NCBI GenBank assembly: GCA_012269655.1 | Contig: JAAXJV010000194.1 | Coordinates: forward strand, 1 to 5,983 | DNA: 5,983 bases | DNA from: Pseudomonadales bacterium | Lineage (GTDB): Bacteria > Pseudomonadota > Gammaproteobacteria > Pseudomonadales > Litorivicinaceae | Reading direction: 5' to 3' | In this document: positions 1 to 5,983 of the stretch, piece after piece | Layout of the letters: each line of letters begins with the position of its first letter | Numbering within the stretch: the first letter of the stretch is position 1 | Notes under the pieces: model-generated | What the model was told of the DNA's origin: nothing | Seen by the model: the letters and a program-made list of their open reading frames with translations, nothing else | Databases searched by the model: none | Program-made: the position numbers and the translations under genes

Positions 1-870
1 CTGTATGTGCTGTACGGGTCGTTGATTGGCCAGGGCCTTTCAAAGCATGCAGTGGTTTTGCTGGCCGGTATGAATATCGTAAACCTAGGTCTGAATGCGT
101 GGCTGGGTTTGGGCCTGGGCTGGGGAGCTGAAGGCATTGCCTGGGGCAGTTTGATCGCCGAGTACACGGCGGCGGCCGCTGCACTACTTTGGCTGACACG
201 TTTGGATTCAAAACTATTTGAAATCTTGCAGCTACAGGGGATTCGCACACTACTCACCGCCAATGCTTGGGTGATGTTACGGACCTTGGCCTTGTTGTCC
301 GTCATGACCTGGATGAGCACCAAGAGTGCTCAATTTGGCGCACAACAGGCCGCCATCACTGCGGTCCTAATGCTGTTGTTGAATGTGGCAGCTTATGCGC
401 TGGATGGGTTTGCCGACGCAGCGGAAATTCAAGTGGGTCAAGCCATTGGACAAGGCCAGCCAGAAACTGTGAAACTCGCACTGAACAGCACGGCCTGGTG
501 CAGTGGATTCAGCGCCCTAGCCGCCAGTATCGGGCTCTTTTTCGCTTCAGATGCATTGGTTTGGCTTCTGGTGCCTCAGCCTGAGATCGCCGACGCCATT
601 CAGCCCTGGCTGGGTTACGTTATCCCTCTGCCCTTGGTGGCCTGGATCAGTTACTGGTTGGACGGGGTCTTTCTGGGAGTCGGTGCATTTAAGCAAATGG
701 CCAAGGTGATGTTGACATCCACTGGCGCATTTTTCCCGCTGCAACTCCTGTGGGGGGATATGACCGGCCTTTGGAGCGCCTTTATCCTATGGCAACTGAT
801 CCGAGCCGGCCTGATGTTTTGGGTCTACTGGAACAGGCTAAGAACCCAATTATTTCTTAGCCGCCTCTGA
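1..870 (+). CDS. dinF: MATE family efflux transporter, DinF type (5' truncated by window)
   Basis: This is the C-terminal part of an inner-membrane multidrug/toxin extrusion (MATE) antiporter, a family that exports cationic or toxic compounds using an ion gradient. The frame is open from base 1 and gives 289 residues, against roughly 440-460 for the family, so the N-terminal third lies outside. The protein is very hydrophobic, with about eight likely membrane helices, at roughly visible residues 17-40, 42-64, 92-105, 114-133, 167-191, 202-227, 236-252 and 256-276. The DinF flavour is suggested by the early N-x-x-N-L-x-L-N helix followed by G-W-G-x-E-G-I-A and I-A-E-Y, and by A-L-D-G-F-A-D-A-A-E (about 133-142) leading into G-Q-A-I-G, as at the start of the second lobe in DinF. 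The stop TGA at 868-870 lies inside the convergent lipoprotein gene. Transport substrate cannot be read from the sequence. The family call is firm; the DinF assignment is by remembered similarity. Confidence 0.88.
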   Translation: MYVLYGSLIGQGLSKHAVVLLAGMNIVNLGLNAWLGLGLGWGAEGIAWGSLIAEYTAAAAALLWLTRLDSKLFEILQLQGIRTLLTANAWVMLRTLALLSVMTWMSTKSAQFGAQQAAITAVLMLLLNVAAYALDGFADAAEIQVGQAIGQGQPETVKLALNSTAWCSGFSALAASIGLFFASDALVWLLVPQPEIADAIQPWLGYVIPLPLVAWISYWLDGVFLGVGAFKQMAKVMLTSTGAFFPLQLLWGDMTGLWSAFILWQLIRAGLMFWVYWNRLRTQLFLSRL

Positions 871-966
871 GATCTTTTCACCGGCTTTTTGAATGTCCTC
901 GCCCAATCCATCCATGGTCGCACAACCGGTCAGGGCCAATACAGCCAGTAAAACAAAAGCTTTCAT
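850..966 (-). CDS. Entericidin-like small lipoprotein (38 aa)
   Basis: A very short gene encoding a predicted lipoprotein. The product starts MKAFVLLAVLALTGC: a short hydrophobic signal segment with a lipobox L-T-G-C at residues 12-15, so Cys15 would be lipidated and the mature peptide would be 24 residues. The mature part holds G-L-G-E-D-I, then G at 29 and I-S-E-A-A. This matches the remembered pattern of entericidins EcnA/EcnB (G-x-G-E-D-I ... G-x-x-I-S-x-A-A), which are small amphipathic envelope lipoproteins. Residue +2 is Ala rather than Asp, consistent with outer-membrane sorting. The start is well supported: ATG shares one base with the stop of the upstream zinc-ribbon gene (TAATG), and an AGGAGA ribosome site lies just before it. 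The last 21 bases overlap the end of the convergent MATE gene. The physiological role is unknown, and an antidote or toxin function as proposed for E. coli entericidins should not be assumed. Confidence 0.85.
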   Translation of the reverse strand: MKAFVLLAVLALTGCATMDGLGEDIQKAGEKISEAAKK

Positions 967-1208
967 TATTTCTCCTCAGGATCCGGGATAAAGCGGATCG
1001 GTTTTATATCGTCTGTCGTCGTTGGCCCTGAGCGCGGCGCATTCACCCGAGTCGTAAGCTCATCCGGTGGTGTCGAATAAATCGCATCCTCAAACCCACA
1101 TCGAACACATTCACGCAGTTGTGTGCCTTCGGCATTCATCCATGCGCGCAATTTATCTCTTTCATTACAACGCGGGCAGACCGCTCCAGCGATAAACCGC
1201 TTGATCAT
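966..1208 (-). CDS. yheV: YheV-family putative zinc-ribbon protein (80 aa)
   Basis: A small soluble protein with two CxxC pairs, C11-P-R-C14 and C34-V-R-C37, spaced like a zinc ribbon. The N-terminus M-I-K-R-F-I-A-G-A-V-C-P-x-C matches the YheV family of gammaproteobacteria (formerly DUF2387), recognised from memory. The family has no established biochemical function; metal binding is inferred from the four cysteines. After residue 45 the tail is polar and proline-rich, probably disordered, and somewhat longer than in E. coli YheV. The start is ATG at 1208, sharing ATGA with the prlC stop, so translation is probably coupled. I see only a weak ribosome site upstream. Its stop overlaps the start of the lipoprotein gene by one base. 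In E. coli yheV sits elsewhere (kefB-slyD region), so its link to prlC here is lineage-specific context. Confidence 0.85.
   Translation of the reverse strand: MIKRFIAGAVCPRCNERDKLRAWMNAEGTQLRECVRCGFEDAIYSTPPDELTTRVNAPRSGPTTTDDIKPIRFIPDPEEK
971..976 (-). promoter_or_regulatory. Ribosome binding site of the entericidin-like gene
   Basis: AGGAGA on the minus strand, four bases before the ATG at 966. It lies within the last codons of the zinc-ribbon gene. It is the strongest Shine-Dalgarno sequence seen among the internal genes of this operon, and it supports translation of the 38-codon frame in its own right rather than only by coupling. Confidence 0.75.
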
Positions 1209-3232
1209 GCCGCCAACCCATTATGTCGAAGAAGTGCATCCACACGCGGCTCGCGCCCCCGAAATTCGATAAATAGCTCCATCGGATCCCGAGAGCCTCC
1301 TTTTTCCAGAATCGCCTGACGAAATGCTTGGCCCGTTTCTGAGTTCATCAGGCCTTCTTCTTCGAATCGGCTGAAGGCATCGGCACTTAACACCTCGGCC
1401 CATTTATAGCTGTAGTATCCCGCAGCATAGCCACCGGCGAAAATGTGACTAAAGGCGCAGGGGAAGCGGCCGTATTCGGGCGCGGGAACCACGGCCACCC
1501 GAGCACGCACTGCGTTTAAAACATCCATAAAGGGTACCGGGGTGCCCCTGTCGTAGTGGGCGTGCAGCTCAAAATCAAATAGAGCAAATTCAACCTGTCG
1601 TAAAGTTTGCATGCCGGCCTGAAAACTCCGTGCGGCGATCAACTTTTCCAACTCCACCGGTGGCAAGGCCTGGCCGCTTTCAAAGTGCCCACTCATTCGT
1701 GCCAAGCCCTCGGGCACATAGCACCAGTTCTCCAAAAACTGACTGGGCAACTCAACTGCATCCCAGGGCACTCCAGCAATGCCACTGACGCCCAAGGTTT
1801 CTTGGGCCGTCATCATGTGATGCAGACCGTGGCCAAATTCGTGGAACAGCGTAACCACCTCGTCGTGGGTCAACAACGCAGGCTGATCGCCTACCGGCCG
1901 CGAGAAATTACAAGTCAGATAGGCAACCGGTAGATGGAGCTGATTGCCTTCAAGCCAGCGACTCCGGCAAACATCCATCCAGGCCCCGCCGCGTTTACCC
2001 TCGCGAGCATACAAATCTAGGTAAAAGTGTCCGATTGTCTGACCGGCTCGCTGGATTTGCCAAAAACTGGCTTCCTCATGCCATAGGTCTGCCTCCTTAA
2101 CTTCACGCACCTCAAAATCGAACAGTTCGCCGGTGATGGAAAACAAACCGTTCAACACTTTAGGTAAAGGGAACCAAGGACGCAGGGCTTCTTGATCAAT
2201 GTCGAACTCGGTTTCTTTTAGTCGCTCGCTGAAATACCCATAGTCCCACGACTCTAACTGAGCGTGCCCGCGTTCCGCTGCAAAGGCTTTGAGTTTGGAC
2301 ACTTCTTTTTCCGCGAAGGGTTTGGCCTTGGCTGCCAAATCTTCGAGAAAAGTTAGAACCTGTTCATTGTCACGCGCCATTTTAGTCGCGAGGGATAGGC
2401 TGGCGTAATCCTCAAAGCCCAAAAGGCTAGCCATTTCGTGCCGAAGGGCCAGGATCTCGTCGATACGAGGCGCATTATCGAATTTACCCGCATTCGGGCC
2501 CTGATCACTGGCGCGAGTACTCCAAGCTTGATGCACCTCAGCTCGCAGATCGGCGTCTTCGGCGAAGGACATGACCGCCATCATGACCGGCGCATCCAAA
2601 GTCACCAAGTAACCTTCCAGCCCCTTGGCCTGCGCCAATCCGGCCATCATGCCCAGGGCCGTCTCGGGGATGCCCTTCAGGCGGTTCGTGTTCTCAAAGT
2701 GAAGTGTCCAGGCCTGGCTAGCATCCAACACCGCATCACCAAAGCCACTGGAGAGCTCGGACAGTCTCGCGCGAATCTCGCCGAAGCGTGTTCGCGCTTC
2801 ACCACTCAAGCCTACACCCGCTAACTCAAAGTCCCGGACCGCGTCGGTCAGTACTTTCTGCTGGGCCAGCGTCAGGCCACTGAATGAATCTGAGCCCACT
2901 AGCGTTTTGTAGGCTTGATAAAGCTCTTGATGCTGGCCCATCCAGGTCGACAACTCACTTAACATGGGTAAGCAAGCGTTATAAGCATCGCGAAGCGCCG
3001 GCGTATCGCACACGCCCTTCATATGCGAAACCGGCGAGAAGGCTTCACTCAAACGTTCCTGAGCTTGCTCGATGGGCGCCACCAGGGTGTCCCACTGATT
3101 TTCACCGTGCTCAACCACCTGATTGACGACCGCTTTAACCTGATCAATCAGCGTTTTGATCGCAGGTTCGATGTGTTCCGGACGAATGGCAGAGAAGGGC
3201 GGCAGGGTATGCGACTGAAGCAGAGGGTTCAT
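1205..3232 (-). CDS. prlC: Oligopeptidase A (M3 family zinc metallopeptidase)
   Basis: A cytoplasmic zinc endopeptidase that degrades short peptides; in E. coli the homologue OpdA/PrlC is known to break down cleaved lipoprotein signal peptides. The zinc site is intact: H464-E-F-G-H468 within L-F-H-E-F-G-H-G-L-H-H, with the third ligand Glu494 in W-D-A-V-E-L-P-S-Q. The C-terminal active-site segment F-S-H-I-F-A-G-G-Y followed by G-Y-Y-S-Y-K-W (605-611) carries the conserved tyrosines. Residues 1-450 form the mostly helical part that narrows the substrate channel. From ATG 3232 the protein is 675 residues, close to the E. coli enzyme (about 680). It begins MNPLLQ and soon gives the family-typical I-R-P-E-H-I-E-P-A. 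The frame stays open 56 codons further upstream, but that extension would run into the divergent carbonic anhydrase gene and has no family resemblance. The stop overlaps the zinc-ribbon start (ATGA). It is first gene of a three-gene operon. Confidence 0.96.
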   Translation of the reverse strand: MNPLLQSHTLPPFSAIRPEHIEPAIKTLIDQVKAVVNQVVEHGENQWDTLVAPIEQAQERLSEAFSPVSHMKGVCDTPALRDAYNACLPMLSELSTWMGQHQELYQAYKTLVGSDSFSGLTLAQQKVLTDAVRDFELAGVGLSGEARTRFGEIRARLSELSSGFGDAVLDASQAWTLHFENTNRLKGIPETALGMMAGLAQAKGLEGYLVTLDAPVMMAVMSFAEDADLRAEVHQAWSTRASDQGPNAGKFDNAPRIDEILALRHEMASLLGFEDYASLSLATKMARDNEQVLTFLEDLAAKAKPFAEKEVSKLKAFAAERGHAQLESWDYGYFSERLKETEFDIDQEALRPWFPLPKVLNGLFSITGELFDFEVREVKEADLWHEEASFWQIQRAGQTIGHFYLDLYAREGKRGGAWMDVCRSRWLEGNQLHLPVAYLTCNFSRPVGDQPALLTHDEVVTLFHEFGHGLHHMMTAQETLGVSGIAGVPWDAVELPSQFLENWCYVPEGLARMSGHFESGQALPPVELEKLIAARSFQAGMQTLRQVEFALFDFELHAHYDRGTPVPFMDVLNAVRARVAVVPAPEYGRFPCAFSHIFAGGYAAGYYSYKWAEVLSADAFSRFEEEGLMNSETGQAFRQAILEKGGSRDPMELFIEFRGREPRVDALLRHNGLAA

Positions 3233-3238
3233 GTTGGA

Positions 3239-3242
3239 TCCT
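3239..3242 (-). promoter_or_regulatory. Ribosome binding site of prlC
   Basis: AGGA on the minus strand, six bases before the ATG at 3232, within TTAGGATCCAACATG. It decides between this start and the in-frame upstream codons at 3322 and 3400, in favour of the 675-residue protein. Confidence 0.65.
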
Positions 3243-3258
3243 AACTGGTTAGACTGGA

Positions 3259-3288
3259 AGTATTGGTTACGAACAACAGGATTTTCAA
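3259..3288 (-). promoter_or_regulatory. Candidate sigma-70 promoter for prlC
   Basis: On the minus strand TTGAAA (3283-3288, five of six matches to the -35 consensus) is followed after 18 bases by AATACT (3259-3264, four of six matches to the -10 consensus). Transcription would start near 3252, leaving a leader of about 20 bases that contains the prlC ribosome site. It sits in the 60-base divergent gap between prlC and the carbonic anhydrase gene, the only place where a promoter for the prlC operon is expected. I saw no equally good plus-strand promoter in the gap, so the anhydrase promoter may lie inside the start of prlC. Assigned by eye only. Confidence 0.4.
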
Positions 3289-3292
3289 GCAC

Positions 3293-3841
3293 ATGAGTAC
3301 TGCAGTACGAGACTGGAATGGACATAGCCCGCAACTGGACGAGGGCGTGTTTGTAGATCCTGCTGCCTGCGTGATCGGGGAAGTTACCCTCGGCAAACAC
3401 GTGTCCATTTGGCCAGCAGCGGTCTTACGTGGCGACGTCAATCACATCCACATCGGTGACTATTCCAACGTCCAGGACGGCGCTGTGGTGCACTGTACAC
3501 ACAAAAGCCAATCCAATCCTGACGGCTGGCCCACTGTGATAGGCCAACGCGTCACGGTAGGGCATAACGCTTGTCTGCATGGATGTACGATCGGTGACCG
3601 GGTCTTGATTGGCATTGGCGCCACGGTTTTAGACGGCGCTGTGGTTGAAAACGACGTCGTCATCGCCGCTGGCACCCTGGTGCCACCGGGCAAGCGACTA
3701 GAATCCGGTTACATGTACATGGGGTCGCCAGCCAAACAGGCCCGTCCATTAACCGAAAAAGAACTCGCGTTCTTCGAGTACACCACCGATCACTACGTGA
3801 AACTTCAGGCCACCCACAGAGAGAGCTTGGGTTTAGATTAA
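3293..3841 (+). CDS. Gamma-carbonic anhydrase family protein (YrdA-like)
   Basis: A left-handed beta-helix (hexapeptide repeat) protein of the gamma-carbonic anhydrase family, cytoplasmic and expected to form trimers with metal sites at the subunit interfaces. From ATG 3293 it has 182 residues, the usual length. The three metal ligands are present: H67 (V-V-H-C-T-H), H91 and H96 (V-G-H-N-A-C-L-H-G-C). Also present are R46 and D48 (L-R-G-D) and Q61-D62 (N-V-Q-D-G), equivalent to the Cam residues Arg59, Asp61, Gln75 and Asp76. The C-terminal E-S-G-Y-x-Y-x-G-S-P-A-K-Q-x-R-P-L is typical of YrdA-like members. These members lack the acidic loop of archaeal Cam, and many show weak or undemonstrated CO2 hydration, so activity is uncertain. 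A TTG start at 3263 is possible, but the added ten residues are not family-like. The ribosome site before 3293 is weak (AGGA, 11 bases away). The 3' end overlaps the convergent ATPase gene by nine bases. Confidence 0.93.
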   Translation: MSTAVRDWNGHSPQLDEGVFVDPAACVIGEVTLGKHVSIWPAAVLRGDVNHIHIGDYSNVQDGAVVHCTHKSQSNPDGWPTVIGQRVTVGHNACLHGCTIGDRVLIGIGATVLDGAVVENDVVIAAGTLVPPGKRLESGYMYMGSPAKQARPLTEKELAFFEYTTDHYVKLQATHRESLGLD

Positions 3842-4723
3842 TTGCTCGGCTAAATAGCGGCCGATCCAATCTCGGGCGAATTGATGAGCGATTCGTCCGC
3901 CACGGCCCCCGCGCTGGGTAGCAAACCGCTGCGCCTCAACTGACATACGATCATCGAACGCTGGCAAAGGCTGCCCGATTTGCTCCGCAATCTTGTGATA
4001 TGCAGCTTTGCAAATGGCGAGGTAATCCTCGGCTGAATATTGATAAAAACTGATCGCCAAACCAAACCGATCGGCCAGAGCAATTTTTTCCTCAACCGCG
4101 TCAGACATATGTAATTCACTGTCTTCCCAACGCGACCCAGCATTGTCACTGCCATGCTCTGGCACCAGATGACGCCGGTTGGACGTTGCAATCACCATCA
4201 GATTTTCGGGCATCTGTGCTAGCGAACCCTCCAATACCGACTTTAAGGCCTGATACCCGGTATCGCCGGACTCAAAACTTAAATCATCACAAAACAACAC
4301 AAAGTGATAGGGCTGCTGGGCCAATCCCCGAACGATACGGGGGAGCTGGTGCAGCTCATTTTTAGTCACTTCAATTAACCGCAAGCCCCTGGGCGCCAAC
4401 TCTGTTAGAAGCGCTCGCACCAGGGTCGATTTCCCGGTGCCCCTGGCGCCCCATAAGAGAACGTGATTAAACGGCCAACCCTTCAGAAAAAGCTGCGCGT
4501 TGGCACGAAAGGCAGATTTCTGACGATCCATCGCCAACAAATCGTCAAAGGAATAGGGACTCGGCTTTGCCAGTGGTTCCAGGCCGCCATGTTGATCAGA
4601 GAAACCATGCCAACTGGCCGCCCAGGTCGTGGCCCAATCAATGTCGGGGTAAACCGGTGGCAGAATCGCATCCAACCGATCTGCCAGATGCAAGAGGGGC
4701 TTAGCCCAGTCTGGAGCACTCAT
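3833..4723 (-). CDS. DUF815 family AAA+ ATP-binding protein
   Basis: A 296-residue P-loop ATPase of the DUF815 family (Pfam PF05673), whose cellular role is not established. Visible motifs are Walker A G92-A-R-G-T-G-K98-S-T, Walker B F-V-L-F-C-D146-D147 followed by L-S-F-E, a sensor-1-like A-T-S-N182-R-R-H-L, and [12 protein letters not shown] (211-222), where Arg219 could act as an arginine finger. The core resembles clamp-loader or DnaA/IstB-type AAA+ proteins. The first 85 residues form a helical N-terminal region. The C-terminal part after 228 looks like a helical lid with a glycine/arginine-rich G-G-R-G-G-R stretch at 272-277. No signal peptide or membrane helix is seen. Its ATG shares ATGA with the purE stop, so it is the third gene of a purK-purE operon and probably translationally coupled; I see no clear ribosome site of its own. 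A link to purine supply is suggested only by this position. Confidence 0.92.
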   Translation of the reverse strand: MSAPDWAKPLLHLADRLDAILPPVYPDIDWATTWAASWHGFSDQHGGLEPLAKPSPYSFDDLLAMDRQKSAFRANAQLFLKGWPFNHVLLWGARGTGKSTLVRALLTELAPRGLRLIEVTKNELHQLPRIVRGLAQQPYHFVLFCDDLSFESGDTGYQALKSVLEGSLAQMPENLMVIATSNRRHLVPEHGSDNAGSRWEDSELHMSDAVEEKIALADRFGLAISFYQYSAEDYLAICKAAYHKIAEQIGQPLPAFDDRMSVEAQRFATQRGGRGGRIAHQFARDWIGRYLAEQLI

Positions 4724-5214
4724 GCACCAAACTGTGCTTCAACCTTGGCCGCCTTGTCCAGAACCATCTTTTCCATTGATTTAAGATGAGCAGCCAACTT
4801 TTCTTGTATCGCAGAGTCCGTTGCGCCCAGCATACGAAGCGCCAGCAACGCGGCATTGGCTGAATTATCAATCGCAACCGTCGCGACCGGAATGCCTTTG
4901 GGCATCTGGAGGATGCTCAGAACACTATCCTGGCCCTGATATGCCGTGATGTTTACCGGGACACCAATGACCGGCAAGGTCGTCATCGATGCGACCATGC
5001 CGGGCAAGTGCGCAGCGCCACCCGCGCCTGCGATGATGACTTGCAAACCGCGCTCTGCCGCGCTGCGAGCGTATTGCATCATGCGATCCGGTGTGCGGTG
5101 AGCCGACACAATGGTCAGTTCAAACTCAACATCAAACTCCCTCAATGTGTCAGCCGCGGCCTGCATGACGCGTAAATCCGAGTCGCTGCCCATGATGATT
5201 CCAACGCGTTTCAT
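4720..5214 (-). CDS. purE: 5-(carboxyamino)imidazole ribonucleotide mutase, class I PurE
   Basis: Converts N5-CAIR to CAIR in de novo purine synthesis, in the cytoplasm, as an octamer in the known family. The 164-residue length is standard for a stand-alone bacterial enzyme. Signature residues are visible: G-S-D-S-D (9-13) binding the substrate phosphate, S-A-H39-R-T-P with H39 equivalent to the catalytic His45 of E. coli Pur[12 protein letters not shown] (62-72), and [10 protein letters not shown] (101-110). Together with an adjacent purK, these identify the class I mutase rather than the AIR carboxylase (class II) of animals. The start at 5214 overlaps the purK stop as ATGA, and an AGGAG ribosome site lies ten bases upstream inside purK. 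Its own stop overlaps the start of the DUF815 gene in the same way. Confidence 0.97.
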   Translation of the reverse strand: MKRVGIIMGSDSDLRVMQAAADTLREFDVEFELTIVSAHRTPDRMMQYARSAAERGLQVIIAGAGGAAHLPGMVASMTTLPVIGVPVNITAYQGQDSVLSILQMPKGIPVATVAIDNSANAALLALRMLGATDSAIQEKLAAHLKSMEKMVLDKAAKVEAQFGA

Positions 5215-5983
5215 AGCTTATCCGCTCCTTTAACACTCAGGATATTCTTTGCCCGCTGTGCGGTATTCAATACTTGCTCAACGCTGTCGCATACCACGCT
5301 GAAATGGCCCATTTTTCGGCCCGGCCGGCATTCTGCTTTGCCATACATGTGCAGGCTAACGCCCTCCAATGCCAAGGCCTCTTGTAGCCCCAATACCTCG
5401 GTGGTACCCGTGTACCCAGCGGCACCGATCAAATTGACCATGGCACCTGGGCGTGGCTGAGCAACACTGCCCAGGGGCAACCCCAATAAGATTCGAGCTT
5501 GCTGTCCGAACTGACTGGTTTGGCAGGCCTCAATGGAGTGATGGCCTGAGTTGTGGGCGCGAGGCGCAATTTCGTTAACACTGAAGGTTCCGTCGGCCGC
5601 TAAGAACAATTCAACGCCAAACAGACCCACGCCACCCAGTTTTTCAATCACATCACAGGCTAATTGTCGGGCCGCTTGACGCTGAGTCTCGGTCAGCCGG
5701 GCCGGTGCCAGCAAGAGGTCCAGCAAATTCAGCTCAGGATCTAGTACCATCTCCGTCGGCTCAAAGGCGATGACATCGCCCTCGGGTGTGCGCGCCACCA
5801 TGACGCCCACTTCCATTTGAAACTCCACCAAACGCTCGACAAATGAGGGCTCGCGAAGCCGCTTTTCAAAGTCGGCTGGAGACCGCAATACTTGAACACC
5901 ACGGCCGTCATAGCCACCGGTCTGAGTTTTCTGAACCAAGGGGTAGCCAAAGGCTTCAAAGGCACTTGGATCATCGGGGTCGA
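5211..5983 (-). CDS. purK: 5-(carboxyamino)imidazole ribonucleotide synthase, ATP-grasp (5' end outside window)
   Basis: Makes N5-CAIR from AIR, bicarbonate and ATP, the substrate for the PurE encoded next to it. The frame is open to the window edge, giving 256 residues of an expected 355-380, so about 100 or more N-terminal residues (AIR-binding part and start of the ATP-grasp fold) are missing. An apparent start at 5939 is only an internal TTG; the codons before it continue the protein. Seen in order (numbered from the first visible residue): [11 protein letters not shown] (18-28), the ATP-grasp glycine loop; V-E-F-x-M-E-V-G-V (52-60); [18 protein letters not shown] (136-147) with metal and ATP ligands; and [13 protein letters not shown] (214-226), the C-terminal PurK hallmark. 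It is the leading visible gene of the purK-purE-DUF815 run; any promoter lies beyond the window. Confidence 0.96.
   Translation of the reverse strand, partial: DPDDPSAFEAFGYPLVQKTQTGGYDGRGVQVLRSPADFEKRLREPSFVERLVEFQMEVGVMVARTPEGDVIAFEPTEMVLDPELNLLDLLLAPARLTETQRQAARQLACDVIEKLGGVGLFGVELFLAADGTFSVNEIAPRAHNSGHHSIEACQTSQFGQQARILLGLPLGSVAQPRPGAMVNLIGAAGYTGTTEVLGLQEALALEGVSLHMYGKAECRPGRKMGHFSVVCDSVEQVLNTAQRAKNILSVKGADKL
5225..5229 (-). promoter_or_regulatory. Ribosome binding site of purE
   Basis: AGGAG on the minus strand, ten bases before the purE ATG at 5214, inside the last codons of purK. The spacing is slightly long, but the match supports this start and independent initiation in addition to coupling from purK. 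Confidence 0.6.

Noticed and set aside
859..890. Possible rho-independent terminator for the MATE gene: AGCCG ... CGGCT followed by TTTTT
   Set aside because: The stem is only five base pairs with an 18-base loop and lies within the lipoprotein coding region. Too weak to call, though a role in ending the MATE transcript is not excluded.
1607..1933. 108-codon plus-strand open frame antisense to prlC
   Set aside because: It lies inside the strongly supported prlC gene, the translation has low-complexity features of a shadow frame, and I see no ribosome site or family motif.
2438..2824. 128-codon plus-strand open frame antisense to prlC
   Set aside because: Shadow of prlC codon usage; no recognisable domain and no promoter or ribosome site seen.
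3263..3292. Upstream TTG start for the carbonic anhydrase (ten more residues)
   Set aside because: Rare start codon with a purine-rich sequence only two bases before it, and the extra residues do not resemble the family N-terminus; ATG at 3293 fits better.
3812..3839. Inverted repeat ACCCA ... TGGGT near the end of the carbonic anhydrase gene
   Set aside because: Five-base stem, 11-base loop, inside coding sequence and without a proper T tract. Likely chance.
4463..4789. 108-codon plus-strand open frame across the ATPase/purE junction
   Set aside because: It overlaps two well-supported minus-strand genes and has no recognisable protein features.
5741..5974. 77-codon minus-strand frame overlapping purK
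   Set aside because: Out-of-frame shadow of purK, whose ATP-grasp motifs are clear in the other frame.

Overview
The window looks like chromosomal DNA of a gammaproteobacterium with moderate GC content. It is probably a marine or Pseudomonas/Oceanospirillales-type organism. I infer this from the gene set (PrlC, a YheV-type zinc ribbon, an entericidin-type lipoprotein, DinF-type MATE, PurE/PurK with a DUF815 ATPase) and from recalled gene order, not from any search. The genes are very tightly packed. No gene-free stretch exceeds about 60 bases, and I see no mobile element, CRISPR array, tRNA or rRNA.

Layout: (1) 1-870, plus strand: the 3' part of a DinF-type MATE transporter gene that begins outside the window. 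(2) 3232 down to 850, minus strand: a three-gene operon of prlC (oligopeptidase A), a YheV-like zinc ribbon and a 38-residue entericidin-like lipoprotein. The genes are joined by a 4-base ATGA overlap and a 1-base TAATG overlap. The lipoprotein gene is below usual length cut-offs and its 3' end overlaps the end of the MATE gene. (3) 3293-3841, plus strand: a YrdA-like gamma-carbonic anhydrase, divergent from prlC across a 60-base gap that holds a candidate prlC promoter. (4) 5983 down to 3833, minus strand: purK (5' end cut by the window), purE and a DUF815 AAA+ ATPase, joined by two ATGA overlaps.

Function: PurK and PurE together convert AIR to CAIR in purine synthesis by the two-step bacterial route. 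The ATPase after them has no assigned role. PrlC degrades peptides in the cytoplasm, and in E. coli it is known to act on cleaved lipoprotein signal peptides, so a small lipoprotein gene at the end of its operon is suggestive. No clearly new system is visible. The points most worth following up are the coupling of the DUF815 ATPase to purEK and the short lipoprotein gene that an ORF-length filter would miss.
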